From contig OU342815.1 of the NCBI GenBank assembly GCA_910591455.2, forward strand, positions 20,448,992 through 20,512,991: a stretch of 64,000 nucleotides of DNA, written 5' to 3'. Both the position numbers and the translations under genes were made by a program. Numbering within the stretch: the stretch's first letter is position 1; each line of letters starts with the position of its first letter. Shown piece after piece: positions 11,533-25,364 of the stretch. The notes under the pieces are model-generated. The model saw only the letters and a list, made by a program, of their open reading frames with translations. It did not search any database and was not told the DNA's origin. Source of the DNA: Pholis gunnellus (taxonomy: Eukaryota > Chordata > Actinopteri > Perciformes > Pholidae).

Positions 11533-11640
11533 TTTTGTTGTTTGCACTGTTGCCTCATAGAAGGAAGGTCCGAGGTTTAACTTTGCTCTTTCTGAGACGT
11601 GTTTGCAGGTTCCATTCGTGCTCATGAGCCTTTCCTTTAG
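11533..11640 (+). repeat. Degraded fish dispersed-repeat fragment
   Basis: The sequence reads like a decayed copy of the common teleost element of the type 'cactgttgcctcatag-aaggtcc-aggttta'. Identification is from memory of the general pattern only. Confidence 0.35.
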
Positions 11641-11805
11641 CGTTCTGATGTTTTTAAGTGGTTGAAACCCTGACAGAAAAAAAAAGATTATTTAAAGCAC
11701 AGCAATCTATTCATTTCCCATGTATTAAATATTTGAGGGTTTTAGAGGAAAAAAAGGAAGATGGTGTATTCACGTCAGTTTGAAAGGCATTTCAAATGTT
11801 GTCAT

Positions 11806-11850
11806 TTTAATATGTTGTTTCCACTTCCTCAGTAGAAACAACATATTAAA
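11806..11850. repeat. Perfect 16-bp inverted repeat (stem-loop)
   Basis: Positions 11806-11821 and 11835-11850 are exact reverse complements with a 13-base loop. No gene overlaps it. Confidence 0.85.
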
Positions 11851-12408
11851 CTAAACTAAACCGGTCTAATGCTTTTATAATAGTATGCTGAGTAAATGCT
11901 TCACATGAACAGGCAGCAGCCTGAACCGAGGGCCTCTGAACTCGTTCCCTGACAATGACAAGCTTTCATCATTATGACATGAGTCAAGACTCACTCACAC
12001 GAGGTTTGACAGGCAGGTTTAGCTGTCATGGACGTGATTATTATTGCCTCCCCCCTGACCTCATGCAGTTCCTTAAATTGCACATCCATCATGATTTCCA
12101 TCATCACTATCAGATTGACTTATCCGTGACCTGACTGAGTGTGCGTGTGATTCTGCACTGCAGCAGCGGTATTAACTTGACCCGTGATCATATCTCTGCA
12201 TATATATATATGTCTTAAAATGTAGAAACAACAATGGAGGATCAAGTAGGTGATGAATGTATGTTACTGCTAATTAAAGACCCCTCCCTGTGTCTGTTTT
12301 AATGTCATACTACTTATGACTAAAATTACTTTGGTACAATAATAATAAAATGTTTTGTCTCATCCCCCCCTTGAGAATTAGGTCACGCTGTTCAAAGCAG
12401 GCAGAGGC

Positions 12409-12410
<2 letters not shown>

Positions 12411-12452
<42 letters not shown>
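12411..12452 (+). repeat. (AC)n microsatellite
   Basis: About 40 bases of uninterrupted AC dinucleotide in the intergenic region. Confidence 0.95.
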
Positions 12453-12454
<2 letters not shown>

Positions 12455-12744
12455 CCAGTGACTGTGGCCGCTGGGAAGTCTGAACAATGTGTGGGTGTGT
12501 TGGAGCTGACAGAGCAGTGAATTTACTGCCGAGGAAGCCCATGCAGCTGAACAGAAAGCTCAGTAGCAGGTGCTCGATGGTTTTCCTAAAGACGTATTCC
12601 TGCAGGGACAAACGTGACACATGACTGTTTGGCTTGTATTTGGTAACTGAGAAACAATGTAGAATGTGTGCACTGAAAAAATAAACACAGGGTGTTATGA
12701 CAACATAATGAAGTCTGGGTATATTTACCGCTGGACCGAGCGGT

Positions 12745-13050
12745 CAAATTTGGGCGGTTGCGGTAGAGTGAATCAGCCATTAATTGTGGGGTTGATGGTT
12801 CGATCCGAGTCTCCCTTTGTTGAGGTGTCCTCAAAAGGTGCTCACTACAAAATTCAGAGCAAATTTCAAATTTCAATTGCCTCCACTCGGCTCGCAACAT
12901 GGCGAAAGCTGAGCTGGCGGCTCGCAGCTAACGGTGCTAGCAGCGCTAGCAACTGCAGGAGTGCTGACAGAGCTATTAGTGTTAACCTGAGGGGAAACCA
13001 GAGGGTGGGCACTACCCAAATTATGACTTGGGGGTTGATGTCACAGCTAT
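12745..13050 (+). repeat. Probable SINE-like or non-autonomous element fragment
   Basis: It contains GGTTCGATCC at 12798-12807, which fits a polymerase III B-box, and the surrounding text reads like the teleost repeat class with 'tggttcgatcc...gaggtgtcct'. The downstream part has the GCTAGCAGCGCTAGC motif common in fish non-autonomous elements. Exact family not determined. Confidence 0.45.
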
Positions 13051-14022
13051 TTACAAACCGAAACCAAACCCAGTGTCATATTTAAGTTTTCCCGAAACAC
13101 TGATGAGGGCAAACCTCCATGAGATATGCCTATACTACATTTATTTAGCTATTCATTTTGACTTTGTCTCATTACTCAAGTAGAGCAACATTGCAGGTTT
13201 TCCATGTTGCTGTAGCAGATCATGACAGACGGGATATGAGATGGGAAGATGTTGGAAAGCGTGAGTGTTGTGAAGAGAGGCGCTGATATCACTGGGCTTT
13301 GAGCCTGCTGAAGTCCCAGCCAATGTTTGGACACAGCTGTCTCCCTCTGCTCAGCCTGCACTTCCTCTGAGCTTGGCTCAGTCAAAGTGGACGCGTTTAA
13401 TGCGAGGAGAAATCGGGACACTGGTGTCCCCTGATGCAACTTTTTGTTATTTAATGTCGGCATTTCTCCTTTATTTTTCAGTCAACGGTTGTGAGGAACA
13501 CCTGAAGGAGAGAGAGAGGGACGGACAGAGAGACAAAGTCTAATGTTTGACCAAAGATAAAGAAAATAAACAAATGAAACAAATGTATTTTGCATTACGA
13601 GCAGCCTGAGCGTGAACAGTAAAACCCCGCTATTGGATTTGGTGGATCAAAACCAGATCATCTCGATTCATGCGACTCATACAGGACGTCTACGTGGCCC
13701 GGTGACCAGTTCGCAGACAGACTCTGAGTCAGAGAGTATGGCCCCAAACTGATGAGTCACTGAGAACTGCACATATGATGGATGTGGTAACTTTGGTGAC
13801 CGCATTCAATTTGTCAGTTAAGTTAACAAACACAGACATAAAGTTCCCACAATTCTAAAGAGAAAGAAATTCATTGAAAAGTCTTGAGGAAAATGCGGAA
13901 AACAACAAACACACTAAAAGTAAATGTGTGTAATAGTAATAGCCTGATTTGCACCACAAATAACTTTCTCTATGATAGTGTTTGGAGCCTAAAATCCTGC
14001 ACAGACCTGAACCATCTATTTC

Positions 14023-14054
<32 letters not shown>

Positions 14055-14814
14055 GCACCAGGCTGATCCCAGATGGCTCTGTGCTGTCGTGGTCCTCCCT
14101 CTTATTGTCAGACTGGACTGTCTGGCTCCCATCTGTTGCTCTCTCCGTTTCCTCCCATTTATCCTTCTGTCTTTCTGCATCTTAACTGCTCCTAACGGTT
14201 CCATAATGTACAGTATTCAACCCACACCCCCTCCTTCTTCTCATCATCTCATCATCTCACAGTCTGGTTAATGAGATTGTTCAGCGATAAAGTCGTTTTG
14301 GGGGAATTTATTACTTTTTTCCCCGCGTTCCCAAATACACAAACTAATGAATGCCTCAGGACAGACTGTTTTTTACATTTCTTTTTGTCGTCTGAAGTTA
14401 TGTCAAACATCAATATTAAGCTATCTTGACTAAACTGCTGTGTGTCTATGGGATCATGTAAAATAATCCACAGTGTCAGACTTTGAAAGCCCCTGCTCCA
14501 GACTATCCCTGGGCACCTTTCTGTCATATTTGATCACTGGAGGCCTTCCACTAGCACTGTTTTAGGGCTGTGTGTTTAGAGCCGCTGTGTGAGTTGGCAC
14601 CTTTGCATATAAAAAAAAAAAAGCTAAGTTTATCCAAAGCCAACTGCAAAGAAAAGACGTTTCGTCCTCCCCAAAAAGACCTCCGTAAAAGTCGTCTGTG
14701 CCAGTAGCTTAATATGAGCCATATTTATGTTTATTGTTAGGCGGCGATCTTTTGTGGCCAAAGTCATTATGACAGGAGCAAAAGAACAAACACATGACTT
14801 TCACCCAGGAGTCC

Positions 14815-14897
14815 AATATATTACATCACTTGCTCTGACTGAATGCCAAAAACGTTCACATTCAACGTATCCGTTGTGTGCAGAAACGTACAATGAT
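14815..14897 (+). repeat. Dispersed repeat, copy 1 of 2
   Basis: It shares TGCTCTGACTG, AACGTTCACATTCAACGTA and AACGTACAATG, in order and spacing, with 17031-17110. Same orientation, 2.2 kb apart. Confidence 0.8.
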
Positions 14898-15775
14898 AAC
14901 GTCTTTTGCTGACCATTTCCTACTTGATAAGGTCTAAGCAGTCCATACTGCAGCGCATCACCACGTTTTATACCCCGTGTGAAAGTCTCTCATCAGGAAT
15001 GTTATCCAGTGATGCAATTTGTCCCCTCTTTATTCCTAAATGGCCCCCAGTGCAGCTACAATGAACTCTCTCTTCCCTCAATAGACCTCTCTGTGGTGCA
15101 CACTTATCTGTTCCAGTGGTGCCAACAGGCGGATTAAACAAAGAGAGGGGGGGGGGGGGAGAAAAAGAGAGGTAAAATGGATTCCCCCTGTTACTGTGTG
15201 CAGATTTAAACATCTACTTTTGTTGACAGCAGAGACAGGGACTTTCTGGAATAACAGCACATTAATCAGTATCAATATACAGTATCTAGCACACAGGATA
15301 TTAGGGTGTGTGAGGTTGTAACATTCTGCTGGGGCAGTGAAAGACAAGCTGTCCTCCACATATTTCTGTTTAATGACACACAAACCACACAGAGCCTCTC
15401 ACAATGCTGATAAACAACTCTTCCCTCATCCCCACTGTCAAAATAATGAGCTAACGCATTTTTTAATGCAGTTGTTGTTGCTGTAATATTAATGGCTACA
15501 TTCAGTATCTTACTCTTCTTTATTCTGAGGAGAGGAATGAGAGAGAGGAAAGGTGAAGGTTTTGTAAAATATGAGCAACCCTACATGAAGTTTTAAATGA
15601 CTCAACTCGTGTTTTTGGATGGCTGAAGCTTATCTACAATCTGCACATCATTTCCTCCAGAATTCAATTAGTGTTTGTGATGATTTCCTATTTCCCTGCA
15701 CATGTACAAACCATTTGAAACTTCTTCCATCGCATGAATTAATTAAGCACTTGTTTGTTAAATGAATCATTCGTT

Positions 15776-15803
15776 AATAATCATGACAGAATTCATGATT
15801 ATT
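15776..15803. repeat. 11-bp inverted repeat with 6-base loop
   Basis: AATAATCATGA at 15776-15786 faces its reverse complement at 15793-15803, in an AT-rich segment with several TAAT/ATTA homeodomain-type cores. Confidence 0.7.
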
Positions 15804-17030
15804 TGGTAAACTGCTGAGAAGAAAGAAACCAAGAGGACAATAAAAAGCTAAATATGGATATGATTCTCAGATACATGTCCTTAAACTCATGTCTCATGCA
15901 AGTTGAATTTAATACTGCACAGACATTATAAGTTATGCTTTGGAAAACCATTGGTCCTAAGCAGCTACAGAATAATAATTATTAAAAGTAATCTGCTGTA
16001 CATAAAATATGTGTAAGTGTTCAGTGCATTACCATTCTATATTAATCCCCAGCTGTTGTCTAATTCCTGTTACACTTGGGTGAGTAAACATTGTTTTAGT
16101 GGACAAAGGCCATTGTTAATAATTAAGTTCCAGCAGATGCTGCCTCCTGTAACTCCTCCTCCTGCTTTCACTTCTCCTCCCATCCTCTCTATCCCTCCCT
16201 CTCCTTCATCCTCTCCCCCTCCTCCCTAAACTCTGTCTCTTGTCTTTTTATACCTTTCTCTGTCTCCTGCCTGTCACCCTTAAAACAGCCTCATTTTGAA
16301 GGAGGGCGGGTCTACTTATTCTTCCTCCCTGTGAGCTGTCTGCCCCGTGGCCAGGTTAGAGAGGCGGGTCAGGGTTTAGCTCTGGGCCAGCAACGGCACC
16401 CTGTCATTAAGGCTGAGTTTACACGTGACCAGACTTTTCATGGGAACTGGACCCCGAGGGGACAACCTCACCTTAACGCACCTGAATGAAGGTTTGAACT
16501 TTCTCATAGAAGTCCTGAGCCTCATGGTCTAACACACACACAAACACACTCAATAGAAATCTCACTTTATGAATAACTTTGTTCTAAACTGTAGTTTAGA
16601 ACACTGACTTACACTTATCATTGACAAATTATCATTGATAAATTACTTATTGTATGTTTCTGAAAACCACAGGACAGGATATGTTGAATGCTGACGTTAC
16701 TAAAAAGAAAATCTCATAAATATGTTTTAAAATTTCTAAATTTTAAAAGTTTTCACACTGTAACGTAACAACATAGCATAGCAACGTAAAGTAACAACCA
16801 TAACAACTTAACTAGCGTAAATATAATACAAATGATATAACATTATATAACAAGCATTAAGTCAACACTGACTTTTGGTTTCAGCATAAATAAATAATGT
16901 AGCATTTAATGTTACGTAACAAACGTAACAACGTTTTGTAACAAGTGTAAAGTAACCGTTTACTTTTGGTTTAATAAGTTTAATATACCACGTAACCTTT
17001 ACACCACCTTACTGTCAACAACAGTTGCAC

Positions 17031-17110
17031 AATATACGACTTCACCTGCTCTGACTGGATGTAGAAACGTTCACATTCAACGTAACGGTGATTTGCAGGA
17101 ACGTACAATG
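17031..17110 (+). repeat. Dispersed repeat, copy 2 of 2
   Basis: Partner of 14815-14897, with scattered substitutions and one small indel. Confidence 0.8.
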
Positions 17111-19184
17111 CTGAAAAGACCTGAGTAAATCCTGAGGATTGATGAGAGCTGATAGACTGAATCAGACAATGTGCTAAAAGTGGCAACAAATCACCATAAA
17201 GCTGCAGATATAGCTGGTAATTATTTGTGGTTGTATCACAGCTAATGAGCCCTTTACATCTCATGTAAATATTTGGTGATAAAACTTAAGTCATGCCACT
17301 TGTCACACACATGTCATTTACCTAAAGAGTTACTACCGCAACGGGAACCTCTTCTGTTTTGTCCTGGACGGCATGTTTGATTTTCAGTAGCGCCCGCAGG
17401 GCATCAGTGCAATCACCCCACAATAATTACTGCCCGATACACCGTCCTCTCTCTGACAAAGGACAGGGATGTGCTTTCTTCCCCTGCTCTGTCCATTCTT
17501 GCCCAGCTTTATGTTCTTTTAGTGTCGTCTTTTTCTGAGACTATAAATTAGAGTGGGATTGGCTTTTTAAAAGTGCCTGTGTTTAAATCTAGTATTTTAT
17601 TCTGTGAGTGCACAGTTAGTGTGTGACCTCGTGCTTCTCCTCATAGATAAATCACACAACGCATGTCTCTAAATGCATCAGACTTTCCAAAATGCACCTT
17701 TCACCAGCTGAAGGATAATAAATGACTGTCAAATTAAAACATTTAATGAGCCCTCTTGTAAAAGCCGAGATCTATATCTCTCATCTTGTCCTCCCTCAGC
17801 ACAAATAAACGGGCAGAGAAAGTTCCACAAGAGGCTCTAACAAGACACTGCATGCTTCCCGTCCTCTCTGAACTCCACTGAACAGATTCATCATCAACTG
17901 GGAATTATGTAGAGTTGAACTGAGCTGACAGTCAAAGCAAAAACGTTCATACCTACTGGATGGTGACTTTTAAAATATCAAAAAGAAAAATTATAATAAT
18001 AAAAACTCTGCAAGTAAAGTGAAATAATTTCCACTAATTCCCAATACAAATTGTCACGTTCCAAGAATGTTGTTCAGTGTTGTCGTGTCCTGAAACCAGA
18101 CAAAGGGCAGCACTAAAGCGTTACTTTTTCGGTTTCATTGATTATATAAAAGATGTGACTCTGCTATTTTTGTAATAAAAGGAAACCTGCGGGCTAGATC
18201 AGGCAGCGATCTCAACAGCTATACACTCACATGGCCGACTCCTCTCTCTGCAAGTGGCGTCTAGGAGCTCAGGCTGTGTCAGCTGGCAGCGGAGGAAAGC
18301 TCGTTCAGAGAGGCATTTCCTGACTGCTGGGGTAATTAGGCCCATCGAGCCTCAGACACACAGGAATAACCGAATCTAACTGTGGCTATGCTAATTAGAC
18401 TCCTTAGTGCTCTTTTTTCTTTGTGCAGGTCGCCAACATTTATTCAGTAAAGGAGTGGAACAGGAAATACACATCCACGTTGTCAATTCCCAGCCCATTA
18501 TGCTGCAGAATAATATTAGTGAGTATTATTAGATGAGAAGAAATCATCAGTAGCAATCAGCTGGGTGATGATGTTAAGGGAGGGAAGCAGGGAGAGGAAA
18601 AACATGTTCCCTTCTTTCCAAAACAGGTCTGGCCTGAATGGAGTAAAGGTCAGGACGGACACAGGCACAAGCCCCTACTGTTGCTGTGATGTCTTAAAGA
18701 GGTATAGTCTTGGAAGCAATGCATGTGAGGGTATGGGCATGTGGGGTAAATAGTATGTTGCTTTCTTCTTCAGCGATACATCAGTATAACGGCTTACAGA
18801 TCATCGGAACTCGAGGAAAACTGGACCATTTGGCCTTCGTCTCTCACACAAGCTCTCTCGCTTTCTCTCTCTCTCTACCTGCCGGAGTTTCACTCATTTG
18901 TTCATCATCATTATATTCATTACTGCTCCCCTCCTCTGGGCTGTTGTTGGGACACTACAGTTCTGAGGTCAGCGGCTACAACTCCACCCTGCTTCTGTGC
19001 TCGTGGGGAGACACAGCACACGGACTGAGTGAGGCAGACTGTGTTTGCCGGGAGCATCGATCCTTTCTTCCTCACTCATCAACACAGTAATTGCTGAAGG
19101 GGAGCTTCATTTCTATTGGTCGGAATGAGCAGCGTTATCACATGTCATCTCTGACATTCACTGGAGTGCAGCTGGAGGTGAGTG

Positions 19185-19205
19185 TGTGAGAGAGAGAGAG
19201 AGAGA

Positions 19206-19237
<32 letters not shown>
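19185..19237 (+). repeat. (AG)n microsatellite
   Basis: AG-rich run of about 50 bases with minor interruptions. A (CA)n tract at 19396-19421 follows 160 bases later. Confidence 0.92.
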
Positions 19238-20130
19238 TGGGGGCGGTTAAAGGTCTTGCCAGACCAGCTTGGTTTAACGTGGTGGTGTGAGAGAAAGAAG
19301 CAGGAAGGAAAGAATGAGGGACAGGGCGAGAGGGAGGAGAGGGAGGAACAGAGGGGGAGAAATCTGCAAAACAAATCAGCACAGCGTCTGCTGTACACAC
19401 ACACACACACACACACACACAGACTCCAATACACACCAATAACGCACTCACATCACCGAGCAGCGAGCGGAACCACTGACGAACAGCAGTGACAAAAAAA
19501 AAAAAAGAAAGGTTTCTGCTGTCGGTCACAGCCCGTAGCCATGTCAACGGGCCCCGGGGGCCAGATGTGTATGCGCACAGTCAGCAAGTATGCAGCATAT
19601 TGTCATGTGACTATGAGCTGGCCTGGCCTGGTCTCAACTCCTGTGACTTTGCGAAGTGATGTGCACACAATGCTTGACCCAAAGCAAACAGCACAATTGG
19701 CTGACTGTCAGTGAACACACCTTCAACAAGCAAGGAGGGAGTATGAGAGGAAGGAGTCTCAACACTGGTGTTCCAACAACATACCCTCCACTGTGAACAA
19801 ATGTTAAATAGCTGTACTAACAATTCAACCCAATGTGAATATGTGTCAGTAACAACTTTAAGGTCATGAATCAAAAAAAACATTTGCCTTCAAAAAGCTT
19901 CCTGTGCAGAAAGATGTCTTTTTGTATTTATTTACAGATGAGTGAATGTGTGTGCACGGACCATCTGACATGCAGACGAGGTTTCATTTGTGCGTGGAAT
20001 CTTTTTAAGACTCTTTTCACAGTCTCTGATACACATGTGCATGTTGCATCGAAGTGCAGGTGGAAAACTGGGACTCCCGGCTTCTCAGTATATTTCTGTG
20101 GAATTTAAATGAAAAATGGGAAAGTTTACT

Positions 20131-20341
20131 CTAGTATTGAGAGTAATTTCAGAAATATTAAATAAATAGACTGAGCTGCTTCAGTGAATGGAAATCTGTT
20201 AAAAGAATGAATTACTCACTACCCGTCATACACATTTATAAATCTTATTTTTATTTGTGGATCATGAAACACGCATATATTTCACTAGTATTGAGAGTAA
20301 TTCAGAAATATTAAATAAATAGACTCTTCAGTGCTTCAGTG
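20131..20341 (+). repeat. Pair of ~57-bp direct repeats
   Basis: 20131-20186 and 20284-20341 share CTAGTATTGAGAGTAATT, CAGAAATATTAAATAAATAG and CTTCAGTG with few differences. About 97 bases lie between them. Confidence 0.88.
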
Positions 20342-22682
20342 TTGGGATGAAGCTGGTGTCAACACACCATCAATCCTCCCTTTTCCCAGCAAAGCTTTCT
20401 CTTTGGAATTTTTCCTCTTCTGAATAAATGGTCCACACACACACATCTGATATTGTACAGTACAGAATGGAATTCCCTCTAAGTCGAGTGTGAGTCTGGA
20501 TTCTTCGGCTAATATAAATACGAGTGACTTGACTTTGATTCAAGCAGCAAGCGGAGGAGGACAGGAAAAAGAAAATCTATTAGAGCTGCGTAGTCTCCCC
20601 CACAGCTCCAGGCGTGTCCTCTCTGCTCCACAAACACTTGGCGCTGTCAGAGGGAAAGTCTCCCTGCCTGCTCCATAAATCAACATGTGTGAAAACACAC
20701 ACACTCACACACACACACACACACACACATATCCACATAAGTGTTGGAAATACAGCACATACAAAAAAGCTCCAACCCTTTAAATAAGACATTTGTAGTA
20801 GCGTTTATTGAAGAGCAAGATGCTGGTTGTCATGTACGACATGAAGCACTTTCATTATATTCAACTCATTCAAACAGTGTTTTTGTTGAGAATGTTGAGG
20901 ACATTTGATTTTGGGATAAAACTGATCCCACAAACAGGATCGCTATCACATGTTTGCACAATAACTAGCTTGTGTAGCTAACAACTCGGCAGCCACGGGC
21001 ACAAACACAAGACATTGTTTACCAGTAGTCCAGGACAACAGTGTTATGATATCTGCTCTGAGTGCTGACCACAGTAACATTTCAAAAACCACATCCTCCG
21101 CGTGATGCAAGACTCATCACAGGACTAGAAAGCTCAGAGTGTTTGAATGGGAAGTATTAGTAATGGAAGATTCTCTGTTTCTGATGTCTCATTTCACAGG
21201 GAGTGTAATGACGGACGACGGCCATGGACTGTTGGGCTTTACAGATATTGACACTTAGTTTGTCTTTTCCAGAACCCATACGTACGAGTATTACTTCAAA
21301 TGAGGATTTGTGGAGGCAGACATGGAGAGAGTTCAAATTAGGAGTCTGTGGTGGCAAGTATAAGCTGTAAGTGGTGAAAAAACCCAACGATGCCAATACC
21401 AAGTGGAAAGGTTTTCCATCCTTGTGTCTCATTACTACATGCATGCACACACGCGCACACACACACACACACGTGTGCGGCTATCTGGATCCGAGTTAGC
21501 CATCTGGATTGGCTCTCATGATTACAAATGTTCCACCTCAGTCAGTGCTAAGCTCACCTGAGTTACTCAATAACCAAGCACAGGGTTTCAGCAGACACTA
21601 TTACTCTTCCAGTGAGGCTGTGTGTGTGTTAATCTGTTGAAACTTTAACTGTCTGGCAATGACAGAGAGAAACACAGACGGACCCTCAAACAGGACAGCA
21701 ATGGCTCCGCCCTGAACTTAAACACGTGGTAGTAAAAATGTCACTGCGTCAACCACAGAATGTGTTTAGGTTACATTGACTGGTGACCATTTTCCAAAGC
21801 TTTTCAGATTGATTTCCTGCTCATTTGTTTCAGTCCATGCTCATGTTTGTGATCACTGCGGCCGTGTTTAGGCTCTGTCCTGTGGTTTCCTCGCACTTGA
21901 GACAGACCTCTATATCTCCAAAGGGAGACCCGAGGAGCGAACCCGGATCCGAAGGTCTGAACTCACTCGTCTTGTTCCTTTCGACTCTGAGCTCCAGATA
22001 TACCAATGAGCCCAATTCCACGAATGCAGATTTGTATCTCCTTCCCCACTAGAGAGGTGACATTACATGCACACAATATCCAGTTTTTGGAGCCAGGGAT
22101 CAGTACAACAGGACCCCTCCTTGGACTACCACCCAGTTGGCAGCAAGATACTCTCCCAGGCTTTGCTCCAGGAAGGGGTCTTGGTTCCTCTCTTCAAGAC
22201 ACTGATCCATAGAGGTCTTTGAAACACTCTAAGTCGGCCCCTCACCTTGGACCAAAATGCCTTGGGAGACAATAACAGGAGCTGTTAACGCAAACCCCCC
22301 CTCACCTCACCACTTCATAGAGCAGCAATTCTCCAAGGGGACATTTCACGAACTATGTAAAACAAACACATTTAGTTTAATAAAATCCGGGGATGTTTGC
22401 AGCCCTCACAGACACAAGCCTACGTTGGGACTTAATCATCAATTCTCGGTGTACTTGGATGACGTGCTGACGTGTAGTCTTGTAATCCTCTCTTTGTTTT
22501 TCATCACCACTCCAACTGGCTGACTGGCTGCCCGTACAGCTGCGTATCAGCACGTCTGTGTGTCGGGTGCTCCGCCACTCCGTCCTCATGTCTGTCAGCA
22601 GCTCGGCTCATAAGAGCTCCTCTCAAGACTCAGTGTGCGACTCAATTTGGACTTGACAAGGCAGGTGCCAGGTGCTCATTCG

Positions 22683-23034
<352 letters not shown>

Positions 23035-24281
23035 ATTAGTGGACACTATTGACTCTGGACTGTTATTACTGCCTAATGAATCTGCCATAAAACTTTGGGA
23101 CTGCCGCCAGCTGCCTGTCTATACCACCACAGGGGAATTGAAGCACCTCATGTGTGTGTGTGTGTGTCGTTACCCCTAAGTGCTCACCCACAGTCACAGC
23201 AGTGTTGGGGAGATGCTTCCCTTCATGTCTGCTTTGCATCTTTCTGTACGTTATCAGGCTGACATCATTATTTTCTCCTACTTAAAAAGCTTCCGGTTCC
23301 CCTGATTTCACTATTGCTCATTACTAGAAAACCCTCACACATGGCTACAAACTCATAAAACTACACGTCACACATCTACCGACCACATCATTATGCCAAA
23401 CCATGCTATTACATGTAACATTCCTGCACTGTGATCACACGTACAAACATACAGGCTGGCATCAATCACACCGCCTACAGCCAAATGAGCGCACACACAC
23501 GCTGCTGTTTCTACTGTTTAGAGACAAACACTGTGGACAATCACTCGGCCCCGTCTGCTCTGCCCTGCTGGGTTGCCCCGAGATCGGCGATCAATCACAT
23601 CGAACCGGACAATGTCTCCCTGAGGTGTCCCTCTGTGGTCTGTATAGGGATCCATCACGCTGCAGTCAACACCCGAGACAGTCGCACTTATTATGTCCTG
23701 CCTGCGTTATTTGTTTCGTTAAACACAGGGACTGAAATGTGATGACATCGGCCAAAAGTAACCCCAAAAATAGTTTGCTTCAAGTTGTGAATCACCAGAG
23801 TTTCTGCTGATTTTTTTCCACAACTGCAGAAACGGCGACTGACTCATAGAGCATTATCTGAACGTGTAAGACGGGGACAAACACCAAACAAACACAGTAA
23901 CACTGACTAATGCTTGTAGTACCATCCTGGTCTAGACGTCTTATCTCTCCGCTGTAATCATACGGGGCTTTACAGAACAGGCAGACCAGGTGTGAGCGCT
24001 TAAAGTCATTCTGAGAGTCACTTTGTCATTGCAAATCCATGGTGATAAACAGTGTGTCAATAAAGCAGTTGTGGTACAGGAAGGAAAGTGGAACAGACAG
24101 TATGTAATTACAACCATATTACTATTTCCATAGAGGCCAGACGTGGCCAAGGCAGTGAGTAATATAACAATGCAGACATACAATACAGTCAAGTAATAAT
24201 CTGAATCATTTTCATTTAAATGCACCAGCTGATAAACTGACTTGACCGCCACTTAATGAGTTTTAATGAGACATTCAACAT

Positions 24282-24715
24282 GAGAGCTGTTGGAGGTGTT
24301 GAGGAAATCTTTGAACGTAAACTTAAAACCCACCTATTCAGCCAGGCCTTTGATTAAAAACAGTTTATAGAATTTTAAAAATAATTTTTACATTATTTCT
24401 TTCGCGTATTTTATTGTATTTAAGTTGAAAAAAATATCAATTTCATTGTTTTATTGTATTTAAATTGTGTAATTGTATTAGTTTTTATCAATCTATTTTT
24501 TATTTCACACTGTTTTACTATTATTACATTTATTATAGCTTTCATTAAATATTATAATTTTGTTATGTGTCATTTTATTGTCTTGTGCATTGGTCTGAAA
24601 TTGTGAAATTGCTTTGTATTTTCTGTTGTTTTCACAGTCCAAACTATCTTACTTTGAACTGCACTAACCTGTATAAAAGGTGCTGTACAAATAAAGTTTG
24701 ATTGATTCTAACTTC
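24282..24715 (+). mobile_element. LINE 3' end fragment (L2-like), + strand
   Basis: At about 24318-24350 the reading is RKLKTHLFSQAFD, like the C-terminus of fish LINE reverse-transcriptase ORFs. AT-rich sequence follows, then the 3' tail GGTGCTGTACAAATAAAG with a TTGATTGATT end. The 5' part is absent, as usual for truncated insertions. The exact clade (L2 or a relative) is not proved. Confidence 0.7.
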
Positions 24716-25112
24716 CACGAGTCAGATGTACCTTCTCCGGAATAAAGTCCTCTTTCCTACAAGAAGACATGTTTCAGTTGTCCAGAGGTTTGTTTGGAAC
24801 AAACCAGTGACTGAACACATGAACGATCTTCAGAACCCTCTTTTCCAGAACAGTGAAGGAAGAGCAAAGCACGGCATCTGACCACATAGCGTGACATTTG
24901 AATTGTGAAGAGCTGCATAGCGAGTGTTGCTGTGGCTGTGGCTTGTCAGTGAGAGCGGGCTGGGTGATTGTGGCTGCGTCGATGGATCATTACAACACAC
25001 GGAAAGAGTGACCAGGGGAGCAACGAGAGTGAAGCTGAGCGGTCTCAGCTTCCAAGAACACAATCGCACACAGTGCACACTTTCTCCATTATCTCGTCTT
25101 ATCATACAAAAC

Positions 25113-25330
25113 GGAGAGTCTTCAGTACTGATCCAGCTGAAGTTAAGTTATATAATCTGATACAGAAAGCGGGTTAAGGACACATCGTGATAAGTCACAA
25201 CCTTAAACCTTAAAGTCTGACAAGTTTCCGAGCTTGCAGAGAAAATGTTGAGGTTTTGAATGTGTGAGATAAGAGGTGAGTGTGTGTGTGATATGAAGAT
25301 CTGCTGCAGTATTTGGGGAATCTTTGCTTG
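25113..25330 (-). pseudogene. Decayed duplicate of the vwa8 terminal exon and 3'UTR
   Basis: This segment aligns over its length with 27031-27274, the end of vwa8. Shared blocks on the + strand include TCTGATACAGAA, TTGAGGTTTTGAATGTGTGA with GATAAGAGGTGAG directly after it, and GAAGATCTGCTGCAG. On the - strand it still reads KIPQILQQIF, but about 45 bases holding the last codons and the stop are missing and the upstream part of the exon is lost. It could be a dead duplicate or, less likely, an alternative 3' end. Confidence 0.8.
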
Positions 25331-25364
25331 TCTGAGAATTCTCTCAACCTCAAATACTTAATCC

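Noticed and set aside
12798..12807. B-box-like GGTTCGATCC as part of a tRNA gene
   Set aside because: No cloverleaf or A-box at tRNA spacing could be built; it better fits a SINE-type remnant.
23403..23742. Two overlapping + frames of about 105 codons
   Set aside because: No recognisable domain, no exon chain and no Kozak or promoter context; likely chance in GC-balanced sequence.
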